Source: JADJPO01 sp963825645 (lineage in GTDB: Bacteria; Actinomycetota; Actinomycetes; Actinomycetales; Kineosporiaceae). From it: a stretch of 64,000 nucleotides of DNA. Below the pieces are notes generated by a model, which ran no database searches, had not been told where the DNA came from, and saw nothing but the letters and a program-made list of their open reading frames with translations. The position numbers and the translations under genes are program-made. The stretch is taken from contig CAWGTT010000007.1 of NCBI GenBank assembly GCA_963825645.1, positions 124,001 through 188,000 of the forward strand. Reading direction: 5' to 3'. Positions 16,747-24,358 of the stretch are shown piece after piece (the first letter of the stretch is position 1; the number at the start of each line of letters is the position of its first letter).

Positions 16747-17268
16747 TCAGAGCTCGCGGACCGTGCGACGTAGGACGCTGCGGCGCGGCGCGTCATCCGG
16801 GTCGAGGCCGTCCAGCAGGATCTCGTGCACCGGTCCGACTGCTCGGTACCCCTGAGCCTGGATGAACCGGCTCAATCGGCGCAGTGCGATCTCCCGCTCG
16901 CGATCGGTCCCGGAACGCATCAGCTGCGCCGCCCATCGCTCGTGAAGTCGTCCTGTTCGGACGGCGTCATGGTCGGACGGGGCGGGCTCGCCGCCGTCAC
17001 CCACCGGCACGGCGAGCATGAGCGTCCACCGTGCATCGTCGTCATGCCACAGCACTTCGAGCGGCGCCGGCTCGGCGTCCGGACGGTCCGCCAGGGCCGC
17101 GCGTTCCGCGCAGCGCAGCGCGTCGACCGCCTCGGCCCAGACCAGACTGGCGCCGGGCGAATGTGCGCCGTCGACCATGAGGTAGGTGATCGGCGGGACG
17201 TGCACGATCACCGGAGACCGAGGAGGTGAGTACAGCGCGCCGTGGTCGAGGACGACAGAGGTATTCAT
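16747..17268 (-). CDS. GyrI-like small-molecule-binding domain protein
   Basis: 173 residues from ATG 17268, with a GGGAGGG ribosome site. The order VIVHVPPITYLMVDG.HSPG, then LEVLWHDDDARWTLMLAVP, then RLHERWAAQLMRSGT, ending with YRAVGPVHEILLDGLDPDDAPR, matches stand-alone GyrI-like proteins, which bind drugs or hydrolyse cyclopropane esters. No DNA-binding domain is attached. It is probably cotranscribed with the DUF2993 gene. Confidence 0.75.
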   Translation of the reverse strand: MNTSVVLDHGALYSPPRSPVIVHVPPITYLMVDGAHSPGASLVWAEAVDALRCAERAALADRPDAEPAPLEVLWHDDDARWTLMLAVPVGDGGEPAPSDHDAVRTGRLHERWAAQLMRSGTDREREIALRRLSRFIQAQGYRAVGPVHEILLDGLDPDDAPRRSVLRRTVREL

Positions 17269-17347
17269 CGCGCCCTCCCTCGTGACGGCGACGCGTCGGT
17301 GAGCCAACACCGACATCATCACACCGCCGGTGCCGGGTGGGGCCGGG

Positions 17348-18187
17348 TCATTCGCCCCGCGTTCCCGACGGCGCCCCGCCGAGCAGCCGGCGGTCGACAC
17401 CGAACGGCAGCTCCAGCCGATGCCGTGCCAGCAGGTCCTCGTTGCCGAGAAGGTCCGCGGTGGGTCCGTCGGCGGCGATCACGCCGCCGGAGAGGATCAC
17501 GGAGCGGGGGCACAGCTGGAGCGCGTAGAGCAGGTCGTGCGTGACCATGAGGACGGTGACATCGAGGGCGTTCAGCACCTCCGCCAGCTCGCGCCGGCTG
17601 GCCGGGTCGAGGTTGCTGGAGGGTTCGTCCAGGACCAGGATCTCCGGATCCATCGACAGCACGGTGGCCACAGCCGCCCGGCGACGCTGGCCGAACGAGA
17701 GATGGTGCGGAGGCCGGTCAGCGAGGTCGAGCAGTCCGACCTGGCCGAGGGCCCGGTCCACCCGGGCGTCGAGCTCCGCCCCGCGCAGGCCGAGGTTGGC
17801 CGGACCGAACGCCACGTCGTCGCGGACCGTGGGCATGAACAGCTGGTCGTCGGGGTCCTGGAAGACCACCCCGACCCGGCGGCGCACCTCGCGAAGGTGG
17901 GGTTCCACGACGTCCAGGCCGGCCACCTGCACCCGCCCCCGCCCGGGGCTCAGGATGCCGTTCAGGTGCAGCACCAGAGTGGTCTTGCCGGCCCCGTTCG
18001 GCCCGAGCAGGGCCACGCGCTCACCTGGGGCGAGGCGGAGGTTCACCCCGAACAGGGCCTGGTGACCGTCGGGGTAGGCATAGGCGAGCTTGTCGACCAG
18101 CAGGGACGGCGCCGGCCCCCCGGGCGGCTCTGTGGAGCCGGTGCGGGCTGCATCGGCGGTGGCCTGGGCGGCAGAGGCTCTGGTCAT
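17348..18187 (-). CDS. cbiO: Cobalt/nickel ECF transporter ATPase
   Basis: 279 residues. ABC ATPase with Walker A GPNGAGKTT, Q-loop VFQDPDDQLF, signature LSFGQRRR, Walker B ILVLDEPSS and switch VTHD. The QDPDDQ form and its place after CbiQ identify CbiO. The ATG overlaps the CbiQ stop (ATGA). It energises the group I ECF transporter encoded by the three genes upstream. Confidence 0.9.
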   Translation of the reverse strand: MTRASAAQATADAARTGSTEPPGGPAPSLLVDKLAYAYPDGHQALFGVNLRLAPGERVALLGPNGAGKTTLVLHLNGILSPGRGRVQVAGLDVVEPHLREVRRRVGVVFQDPDDQLFMPTVRDDVAFGPANLGLRGAELDARVDRALGQVGLLDLADRPPHHLSFGQRRRAAVATVLSMDPEILVLDEPSSNLDPASRRELAEVLNALDVTVLMVTHDLLYALQLCPRSVILSGGVIAADGPTADLLGNEDLLARHRLELPFGVDRRLLGGAPSGTRGE

Positions 18188-18948
18188 GCGACCATCCTTG
18201 CGACAGTAGCGATCACGGCTGCGGTAGCGGGCAGGGCGAGCGCCGTCAGCCACTCGGACCGGGAGGCGGTCAGGTCTGTGACCAGGGGCATCCGGCCGGT
18301 GTAGCCGCGCGACAACATCGCCAGGTGGACTCGTTCGCCGCGCTCGTAGGAGCGGATGAACAACGCTCCGGCGGAACGGGCCACCACCGGTACGTGGCGG
18401 ACATCCCGTGCTTCGAAACCCCTTGCGGTACGGGCGATCCGCATTCGGCGCAGCTCGTCGGTGATCACATCGGCGTAGCGGACCATGAAGGTCATGATCT
18501 GCACCAGAAGGGCCGGCATGCCGAGGCGTTCCAGCCCGAGCAACATCATTCGAAGGTCGGTGGTCGCCGCGAGCAGGATCGAGGTCACCACGCCGAGAGT
18601 GGCCTTGGCGAGGACGTTCCAGGCCGCCCACAGCCCGGGCAGGCTGACCGAGAGCCCGAGCACGTCGATGCGCTCACCGGGGGTGAGGAAGGGCATGGCC
18701 GCCGCGAACAGCACGAACGGCACCTCGACGAGCATGCGCCGGCCGATCAGTGGCAGCGGCACGCGCGCCAGCCCCGCGATCACGAGCAGGAGTGCCGCGT
18801 AGCAGCCGAACGCCCAGACCTGACGGGGCGGGGTGAGGACGACCAGGACGACGAAGCTCAGCGCGGCGACCAGCTTGCAGTGGGCCGCCAGCCGGTGCGC
18901 GATCGAGTCACCGGGGACGTAGAGGCGGTGGGCGTGTCCGGAGGCCAT
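18184..18948 (-). CDS. cbiQ: ECF transporter membrane T component
   Basis: 254 residues with about five to six hydrophobic segments. CbiQ-specific coupling motifs are present: RMRIARTARGFEARD and AMLSRGYTGRMP, the Ala-Arg-Gly helices that dock onto the ATPase. ATG 18948 is preferred over long upstream open frame, which runs antisense to the PDGLE gene region. The stop overlaps the CbiO start. Confidence 0.9.
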   Translation of the reverse strand: MASGHAHRLYVPGDSIAHRLAAHCKLVAALSFVVLVVLTPPRQVWAFGCYAALLLVIAGLARVPLPLIGRRMLVEVPFVLFAAAMPFLTPGERIDVLGLSVSLPGLWAAWNVLAKATLGVVTSILLAATTDLRMMLLGLERLGMPALLVQIMTFMVRYADVITDELRRMRIARTARGFEARDVRHVPVVARSAGALFIRSYERGERVHLAMLSRGYTGRMPLVTDLTASRSEWLTALALPATAAVIATVARMVA

Positions 18949-18970
18949 GGCGGTCTGCAGGTTCGGCCGG

Positions 18971-19267
18971 TCAGCGGGTGGGCTCGCGCCGGCGCAGCAG
19001 GCGAGCCAGCCCGTAGAACACGGCGAGGGTGACCAGCACGCCGACGACGCCGGCCAGGGATCGGCCGACGGCGCCGTCCAGGAAGCTCGCCTGGTAGTCG
19101 GCGAGCGGGGAGCCGGACGTCGCGCTGTCCGCCGCCGTGCCGCCGAACCCGGTGTCGGCGGCGACCTTCTCCAGTCCGTCCGGCGCGCTGCTGGCGAACA
19201 GGCTGAGCCCGCCGGCCACCAGCAGCGCCACGACCAGGGCGAGAATGGCGAGCCGCCGGTCACGCAT
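18971..19267 (-). CDS. PDGLE-domain protein (CbiN-like small component)
   Basis: 98 residues with two membrane helices (about 6-24 and 70-88). The signature SSAPDGLEKVAADTGF lies between them, exactly as in PDGLE proteins that replace CbiN/NikN in metal ECF transporters. The start overlaps the CbiM stop by 8 nt and it is followed by CbiQ. In such systems the small subunit is needed for metal loading of CbiM; here that is inferred. Confidence 0.85.
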   Translation of the reverse strand: MRDRRLAILALVVALLVAGGLSLFASSAPDGLEKVAADTGFGGTAADSATSGSPLADYQASFLDGAVGRSLAGVVGVLVTLAVFYGLARLLRRREPTR

Positions 19268-20012
19268 CGTGGACGCCTGCGTCGGTCGCCGTTTCGGCCA
19301 CTGGCGAGAAGCCGTGTGCGGCAGCCGGTTCGGCGGCCGGTTGCGTACGCAGCTCGAGGTCGCCGCGCAGGTGGCCGGCGCCGCGCACCAGGTCCGGTCG
19401 GACGGCGAGGACGCTGCCGATCGTGGCGGCGGTGATGAGTGCCTCGCCGAGCCCGATCAGCAGGTGCACCCCGACCATGGCGGTCACCACCGTGCTCACC
19501 GGGATGTCGCTGGTCCCGCCGATCGCATAGAAGGCCGTGAACCCGGCAGCGGCCGCCGGCACGGAGACGAAGGCGCCGACGGCGCCGGCCGTGAGCAGGC
19601 CGAAACGGGTCTTGGGGAGCAGCCGGACCAGGAGTAGGTAGGTCAGGTACCCCACCCCGAGCCCAATGATCGACATGTTCGTGACGTTGACTCCGATGGC
19701 GGTCAGGCCCCCGTCGGCGAAGAACAGTCCCTGGACGAGCAGGACCACGGCGATGCACAGCGCCCCGGTGTACGGCCCGACCAGGACGGCCGCCAGCACC
19801 CCGCCGAGCAGGTGACCGCTGGTTCCGGCGGCGATCGGGAAGTTGATCATCTGGGCGGCGAAGACGAAGGCGGCCACCAGCCCGGCCATCGGGGCTGCGC
19901 GGTCGTCGAGCTCGCGCCGGGCCCCACGCAATGACACAGCGATACCGGCCGCGGCCACGGCCGCAGCGCCGAGTGACACCGGGACGTCGATGAAGCCGTC
20001 AGGTACATGCAT
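19260..20012 (-). CDS. cbiM: Cobalt/nickel ECF substrate-binding component
   Basis: 250 residues. It starts with MHVPDGFIDVP; the conserved N-terminal Met-His-Val/Ile-Pro segment of CbiM/NikM provides the N-terminal amine and His that coordinate Co/Ni. Other family features follow: FPIAAGTSGHLLGGVLAAVLVGP, QGLFFADGGLTAIGVN. About seven hydrophobic segments, then a polar tail. First gene of a cbiM-PDGLE-cbiQ-cbiO operon. The Nur-like box upstream points to nickel rather than cobalamin control. Confidence 0.92.
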   Translation of the reverse strand: MHVPDGFIDVPVSLGAAAVAAAGIAVSLRGARRELDDRAAPMAGLVAAFVFAAQMINFPIAAGTSGHLLGGVLAAVLVGPYTGALCIAVVLLVQGLFFADGGLTAIGVNVTNMSIIGLGVGYLTYLLLVRLLPKTRFGLLTAGAVGAFVSVPAAAAGFTAFYAIGGTSDIPVSTVVTAMVGVHLLIGLGEALITAATIGSVLAVRPDLVRGAGHLRGDLELRTQPAAEPAAAHGFSPVAETATDAGVHDA

Positions 20013-20076
20013 TGTGGTCCGCCCTCCTGGCCGGTGACGCGACGGGCTGCCCAGGTCAATTGCGAACGTAACCCTG

Positions 20077-20093
20077 TTGGGAATGACTTGCAA
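20077..20093 (-). promoter_or_regulatory. Nur-like (Fur-family) box upstream of cbiM
   Basis: On the minus strand TTGCAA-GTCAT-TCCCAA matches the known actinobacterial nickel-Nur form TTGCAA-N5-TTGCAA at most positions. It is about 65 nt before cbiM. A Zur or other Fur-family site is an alternative. Confidence 0.4.
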
Positions 20094-20149
20094 TTAGAGT
20101 CACTCAGAGTGGCCACGCTCTCCTGGCCGAGTGGGATCACGCTCACCCC

Positions 20150-20210
20150 GGACGGGCACAACGTCACGCCGTGCCCGCTAGACGGGCACGGCGTGACGTT
20201 GTGCCCGTCC
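20150..20210. repeat. Long perfect hairpin repeat, copy 1
   Basis: 28-nt arms (20150-20177 and 20183-20210) are exact complements around a CTAGA loop. It lies just past the ferredoxin stop and could terminate that operon, yet a 36-nt stretch (20171-20206) is identical to 32851-32886 after hutH, so it is a dispersed element. No U-tract. Confidence 0.7.
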
Positions 20211-20222
20211 CGGGGGGTGCCG

Positions 20223-20588
20223 TCAGTGGTCGGGGTCGAGGAGGCGCAGGGCCAGCGTCGGGCAGGCGGCGACGGCCCGGCGGGCGTCGTCCAGCAGGGC
20301 GGGACGCACTCCCTGCGCCCACACCACCGGGTAGCCCCACTCGTCGCGTCCGATCAGCTCGGGCAGGAGCTCATGGCACAGGCCGTGGGCCTTGCACTGG
20401 GGCCAGTCCACCCGCAGCCTCTTGGCCACCCGCCGTGACCTCCGGCTGGCAGCGGCCGGCCGGACCGCGGGAACCGAGCCGGTCTGCGCGATCCGTGGCA
20501 CCAGGCCGGGGCTCGGGGCCATGTCCAATTCGGCCGAGCCGGTCGGTCGGGTCGGCCCGGACGGCGCCCGGTCGGGATCGCCGGTCAT
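20223..20588 (-). CDS. 3Fe-4S type ferredoxin with N-terminal extension
   Basis: 121 residues. The ferredoxin part begins near residue 58 (LRVDWPQCKAHGLC). Cys65, Cys71 and Cys109 (AACPTLALRLL) form the C-x5-C...CP pattern of single-cluster 3Fe-4S ferredoxins. The first 57 residues are Pro/Arg/Ala-rich and low in complexity; internal starts could shorten them. Last gene of the electron-transfer operon, 23 nt after the NuoF-like gene, so it may be that protein's electron acceptor. Confidence 0.78.
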   Translation of the reverse strand: MTGDPDRAPSGPTRPTGSAELDMAPSPGLVPRIAQTGSVPAVRPAAASRRSRRVAKRLRVDWPQCKAHGLCHELLPELIGRDEWGYPVVWAQGVRPALLDDARRAVAACPTLALRLLDPDH

Positions 20589-20611
20589 CGCAGCTCACTG
20601 GTCATCGCAGC

Positions 20612-21907
20612 TCACCGCAGGTCACGCCGCCTCCGTCCGGTCGCCGCCGCCTGGCGGCGCAGTGGCGCGGGCCGAATCGAGCACTCTCCGGTCAGGTGCG
20701 CAGCCACCTCCACCGGGAAGGCTCTCAGCAACGAGCGGACCAGTCGCACCGTGCCGTCCGGGTGAGCACAGGCCCCCCGACCCGGCAGCAGCCCGACCAG
20801 TTCCTCCAGCCGGTCGAGCGTCGCCTCGCCGCAGCCGCCGAGGGACAACGCGTCGCACGCCTCGGCCAGCGCCGGCAACCCGTTGAAGCACGGCCCGCAC
20901 CGGCGAGCGCTCTGCCCCGCCAGGTAGGCGACCACGCGGGCCGTGAGCTGCACCGGGCAGGCGCCGGGGGCCACCGGCAGCACGACTCCCGCGCCGATGC
21001 CGGCGTGCACCTGGGCGAGGTCGGACCGGCTGATCCGGTGCCTCGTCACCTGCTCCGCGGTCAGCCACGCCCCGTGGTACCCGCCGACGACGCACGGCGC
21101 CCCGACGTCGCGGCCGCAGTAGGCAAGGACCTCGGCCAGCCGCACCCCGAAGGGCACCTCGAGGACGACGCCGGCCGGGCCGTCCCCGCCGACGGTCAGC
21201 AGCGTCGTCCCGGGTTCCTCGACGGTGCCGAGCTGGGCGTACTGCTGCGGGCCGAGCGCGGTCAGCGCAGCGACCTGCGCATAGGTCTCGGCGTTCGACA
21301 GCAGGGTGGGCCGCCCGCGCAGCCCGCTGACCGCCTCGGGCGCCCACGCCGTCACCGGGAGGTTCTCCCGACCCGAGAGCAGCTCCAGAACGGCGCGCGC
21401 CTGACCCCCGACGAAGCCGCCGCTGGTCTCGTCGGCGGTGAACTCGACCGGACCGTCGTGGTGGCGGATCGCCTCCTGGACGGCGGGCAGCAGGTCCGGC
21501 CGCTCCCCGGCCACCACGACGTGCGCCACGTCGGCGCCGAGGGCCCGGGCCACGACGGTGGCGCCGTCCAGGACCAGGTGCGGAACGGTGAGCAGTACCG
21601 CGCTGTCCTTCGCGCTGCCCGGCTCCCCTTCGGCGGCGTTGACCACCACGGACCGACGTTTCCCGGAGGCCAGCGCAGTGGACAGCTTGCGGGAGAACGG
21701 GAACCCCGCCCCGCCGCGACCGCGCACCTGCGCGGAGCTGGTCAGCCCGACGAGCTCGTCGGCTCCGATGGGCGCCGGGCTGCCCCACCGGTGCCGGTGC
21801 GCGGCCAGGCCGCCGCCGTCCGCTGCGCCGGCGAGCAGCCGCGGGCCGCCGAGTACGCAGACCTCGCCGGCGTACCCGGCGGGGACGACGACCTGCCCCG
21901 CCGTCAT
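20612..21907 (-). CDS. NuoF/RnfC-like NADH-binding flavoprotein
   Basis: 431 residues from ATG 21907, overlapping the preceding stop (ATGA). FMN/NADH site: GLTSSAQVRGRGGAGFPFSRK and VVNAAEGEPGSAKDS. An SLBB-like region follows, then an iron-sulfur region. In NuoF the cluster ligands are SCGxCxPC plus a later ICALGD Cys. Here the first is replaced (SARRCGPC) while the other three remain (CGPC and ACAHPDG). It probably oxidises NAD(P)H and passes electrons to the neighbouring ferredoxin or heme membrane protein. Confidence 0.8.
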   Translation of the reverse strand: MTAGQVVVPAGYAGEVCVLGGPRLLAGAADGGGLAAHRHRWGSPAPIGADELVGLTSSAQVRGRGGAGFPFSRKLSTALASGKRRSVVVNAAEGEPGSAKDSAVLLTVPHLVLDGATVVARALGADVAHVVVAGERPDLLPAVQEAIRHHDGPVEFTADETSGGFVGGQARAVLELLSGRENLPVTAWAPEAVSGLRGRPTLLSNAETYAQVAALTALGPQQYAQLGTVEEPGTTLLTVGGDGPAGVVLEVPFGVRLAEVLAYCGRDVGAPCVVGGYHGAWLTAEQVTRHRISRSDLAQVHAGIGAGVVLPVAPGACPVQLTARVVAYLAGQSARRCGPCFNGLPALAEACDALSLGGCGEATLDRLEELVGLLPGRGACAHPDGTVRLVRSLLRAFPVEVAAHLTGECSIRPAPLRRQAAATGRRRRDLR

Positions 21908-22467
21908 CGTCCGGTCGCCGCGTCGAGGGCCCAGCGGCGCTCCCGGACCAGGGTGGCCAGCCGGACGGCACCGGCCATCGCCACCACGGCAACGCTGACC
22001 AGGGTGACCCCGAGCCCCCACCAGGTCCGTGCGTCGGTGCCGATCAGCACCCCGTGCACGACGCCGAGCGCCCAGGTGAGGTAGGTCAGCAGGTGCACCG
22101 CGCGCCAGACTCGGTGCGACAGCCTGGACCGGAGCAGGCTGGTCGCCACCACCAGCGTCATGAACACGAATGCCAGGGCCGACAGGGTCAGCGGCACCCG
22201 TTCCTTGGCCACGTACTCGCCCCCGACCGGCAGGACGACGTGGTACCAGCGCAGGTCGACGAACTCGTCGAGGACTGCGGCGGAGGCATGGACGAGGAGC
22301 AGCAGGGTGGCCAGCAGTGAGACGTTGCGATGCAGACCCTGGGTGGCGAAACGTGGCCAGAACCGCGACCCGGCCCGGGCCGTCGACAGCACCCCGAGCG
22401 CGGTGGCCAGCGTAAGTAGGGCGACGAGCACGACACCGGTGCCGCGGTTGGCGAACCAGAGCGTCAT
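21904..22467 (-). CDS. Ferric reductase-like heme membrane protein
   Basis: 187 residues with about five hydrophobic helices. His residues fall where ferric-reductase-like cytochromes bind heme b: FATQGLHRNVSLL with LLLVHASAAV, and HRVWRAVHLLTYLTWALGVVHGVLIG. An ATG 17 nt upstream is out of frame and closes at once, so 22467 is used. It lies between apbE and the NuoF-like gene, suggesting a transmembrane electron conduit. Confidence 0.8.
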   Translation of the reverse strand: MTLWFANRGTGVVLVALLTLATALGVLSTARAGSRFWPRFATQGLHRNVSLLATLLLLVHASAAVLDEFVDLRWYHVVLPVGGEYVAKERVPLTLSALAFVFMTLVVATSLLRSRLSHRVWRAVHLLTYLTWALGVVHGVLIGTDARTWWGLGVTLVSVAVVAMAGAVRLATLVRERRWALDAATGR

Positions 22468-22480
22468 CGGGTCAGGCCTC

Positions 22481-23446
22481 TCATCGGGCCGGTCCTGGCC
22501 ACCCTGCGAGGGTAACCACGTCGCCGTCCCGGGCCACCAGCCGAGCGGGCATCCCGCGGGCCTCCAGCCATCCGGTGGCGCGGTCGCCGAGCACCAGGAC
22601 GGCGGTCGAGGCGACGTTGGCGCCGACACAGTCTGGGCCCCGCACGGTCGCCGTCCGCCAGATCCGCTCGATCGGTCGCCCCGTCCTCGGGTCGAGCAGG
22701 TGGTGCAGAGTCTCGCCGCCCCGCTGCCAGGTGCGGTGCCGAGTGGTGGAGGTCGCGATCCCACCCCGGGGCAGAGCGATGATCTCCTGGCCGTCCTCAC
22801 CCGGACGCTCGCTGACTGCCACTCGCCACGGATGCGCCCGGGCAGGGTCGTCGCTGGTGCAGCCGACGGCCACGTCGCCGCCGATACTGAGGATGCAGTC
22901 GGTGACCTGCTCGGCGATGGCGGCGCTGATCCGGTCGGCCGCGAACGCCTTACCTGTCGCGCCGAGGTCCAGTGCGCTGCCGGTCGGCACTCTGACCCGG
23001 CCCGGTGCGGTGGTCACTCGTCGCCAGGCGCCGGTGATCAGCGGCGGCTCGGGCAGGTCCGCCGGCCCCATGGCCACGGGCGCCGGGCGGGCGCGCACCT
23101 CGTCCAGGTCGGCGTCGTAGCCGAGGTCGCAGATCAGCCGCCCCATGGTCGGGTCGACCAGGCCGCCGGTGTCCCTGGCTGCCGCGACGGCGACGTCGAC
23201 CGCCTCGACCAGCCAGGGCGAGACGTCGTCCACCCAGCTGCCCGCGGCGGCGTTGGCCCGGACCAGATCGGAGTCGTCGCGGAACCGGCTGATCGCCTGG
23301 TCGAGCTCGGCGAGCAGCTTCTCGGCCAGCCCTCGGGCCTGCTCGAGCAGCTCGGCGTCCGCCACGCCCAGGAAGACGTAGGTGCCCCAGGTGCGCCACG
23401 TGGCGTCGGCGTACGTCGGCTGCCCCGGGGTGCGGGCCACGACCAT
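22481..23446 (-). CDS. apbE: FAD:protein FMN transferase
   Basis: 321 residues. The enzyme attaches FMN covalently to a Ser/Thr of extracytoplasmic flavoproteins. Seen: WGTYVFLGV, ISRFRDDSDLVRANA, a catalytic core SALDLGATGKAFAAD, ILSIGGDVAVG, and LHHLLDPRTGRP; this order is diagnostic. No lipoprotein signal is visible. The start is 8 nt after the stop of the Ala/Pro-rich gene. No obvious DxxTGAT flavinylation target is encoded in the window. Confidence 0.92.
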   Translation of the reverse strand: MVVARTPGQPTYADATWRTWGTYVFLGVADAELLEQARGLAEKLLAELDQAISRFRDDSDLVRANAAAGSWVDDVSPWLVEAVDVAVAAARDTGGLVDPTMGRLICDLGYDADLDEVRARPAPVAMGPADLPEPPLITGAWRRVTTAPGRVRVPTGSALDLGATGKAFAADRISAAIAEQVTDCILSIGGDVAVGCTSDDPARAHPWRVAVSERPGEDGQEIIALPRGGIATSTTRHRTWQRGGETLHHLLDPRTGRPIERIWRTATVRGPDCVGANVASTAVLVLGDRATGWLEARGMPARLVARDGDVVTLAGWPGPAR

Positions 23447-23454
23447 GGACGGCG

Positions 23455-24051
23455 TCAGGACCCGCTCGTCGGCGCCGGTGCCGGTTCCTGGGCGGGAGGC
23501 TGCGGCGCCGGCTGCTGCGTGGTCGGCGCCGGTGCGGGTTCCTGGGCGGGGGGCTGCGGCGCCGGCTGCCGGGCGGGTGGCGCGGGCGGCGCGGGCTGGG
23601 CGGCCGCCGTCGTGGTGCTCGACGCGGGTTTCGCCGCCGTCGTCGTGCTGGTCGCGGCGGTCTTCTGTGCGACCGCGGCCGTCGTCGTGCCGGTGGTCTT
23701 GGCGGCGGCAGAGGCCTGGGAGGCGGCGGCTGCCGCGGCTGCTTCGTCGTCCTGCACGTCCGGCGACGCCGACGCAGGAACGCTGTAGACCTGGGTCGAG
23801 CGGCCGGCGCCGGTGCGCGAGGCGGGGGTGCTGCCGGACCGGAGAGCCGCCGCGGCCTCGGCCTGCCGCTGGGCCTCGGCCCGCTCGGCGTCCCGGCGGG
23901 CGGTCTCCTCGGCGGCCATGCTCATGGTCGCCCCGGTTGCCGCGACGGCGCCGACGGTGATCCCGCCGGTGAGGACGGTCAGGATGCGGCGGGTGCGGTC
24001 TCGGTCACGCGGTGTCAGCCGGTGCTGGGGACGACGACGGTTGCGGGGCAC
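23455..24051 (-). CDS. Ala/Pro-rich exported protein of unknown function
   Basis: 198 residues, not recognised. A basic N-terminus (MPRNRRRPQHRLTPRDRDRTRR) is followed by one hydrophobic segment (about 24-46), then a short helix rich in Glu/Arg, and from residue about 95 only Ala, Thr, Pro, Gln and Glu. The last 40 residues hold two copies of QQPAPQPPAQEPAPAPT. This looks like a membrane-anchored wall-spanning stalk. First gene of the operon with apbE. The hydrophobic segment contains ATGAT, but no Asp stands where ApbE sites need it. Confidence 0.6.
   Translation of the reverse strand: MPRNRRRPQHRLTPRDRDRTRRILTVLTGGITVGAVAATGATMSMAAEETARRDAERAEAQRQAEAAAALRSGSTPASRTGAGRSTQVYSVPASASPDVQDDEAAAAAAASQASAAAKTTGTTTAAVAQKTAATSTTTAAKPASSTTTAAAQPAPPAPPARQPAPQPPAQEPAPAPTTQQPAPQPPAQEPAPAPTSGS
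23468..23569. repeat. 54-nt tandem repeat coding Pro-rich units
   Basis: 23468-23515 and 23522-23569 are almost identical, with a period of 54 nt (18 codons). In frame, the array gives the repeated PAPQPPAQEPAPAPT tail. Confidence 0.7.
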
Positions 24052-24358
24052 CGGACAAGCCTGGCTTCAGGCCTATGAAGGGCCGCTCATCGCGCCATCA
24101 AGAGCCGATCAAGCTAGGTGAGCGCGAAGATCGGCGCCGGGGAGAGGATTTCGCCCCGTTCAAAGGGTCGATACCTCACCCTGATGCCGATCACGTCCGA
24201 TATGGAGGCATTTTGCGGGCTCTTGACCCCCAGACGATGCGCCGATGACCCGGCCTGCCCGACGCTGGTCGTACGGTCGAGCGCCGACTCCGAGCAGGGC
24301 GGGTCGACGTCAACGGCGCCGGCGGCGGGTGGTGAGGCCGATGATTGCGGGAGTCAGA
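24052..24358. other. Gene-free spacer
   Basis: 307 nt between the histidine kinase stop and the start of the electron-transfer operon, both on the minus strand. It must contain that operon's promoter. A weak CAGGCT ends 6 nt before the GTG at 24051. No riboswitch or gene was recognised. Confidence 0.4.

Noticed and set aside
20013..20150. Cobalamin riboswitch before cbiM
   Set aside because: No B12-box could be found; a Fur-family-like box fits better.
23468..23569. CRISPR-like repeat
   Set aside because: Two adjacent copies in coding frame with a 6-nt gap, no unique spacers and no cas genes; it encodes a Pro-rich tail.
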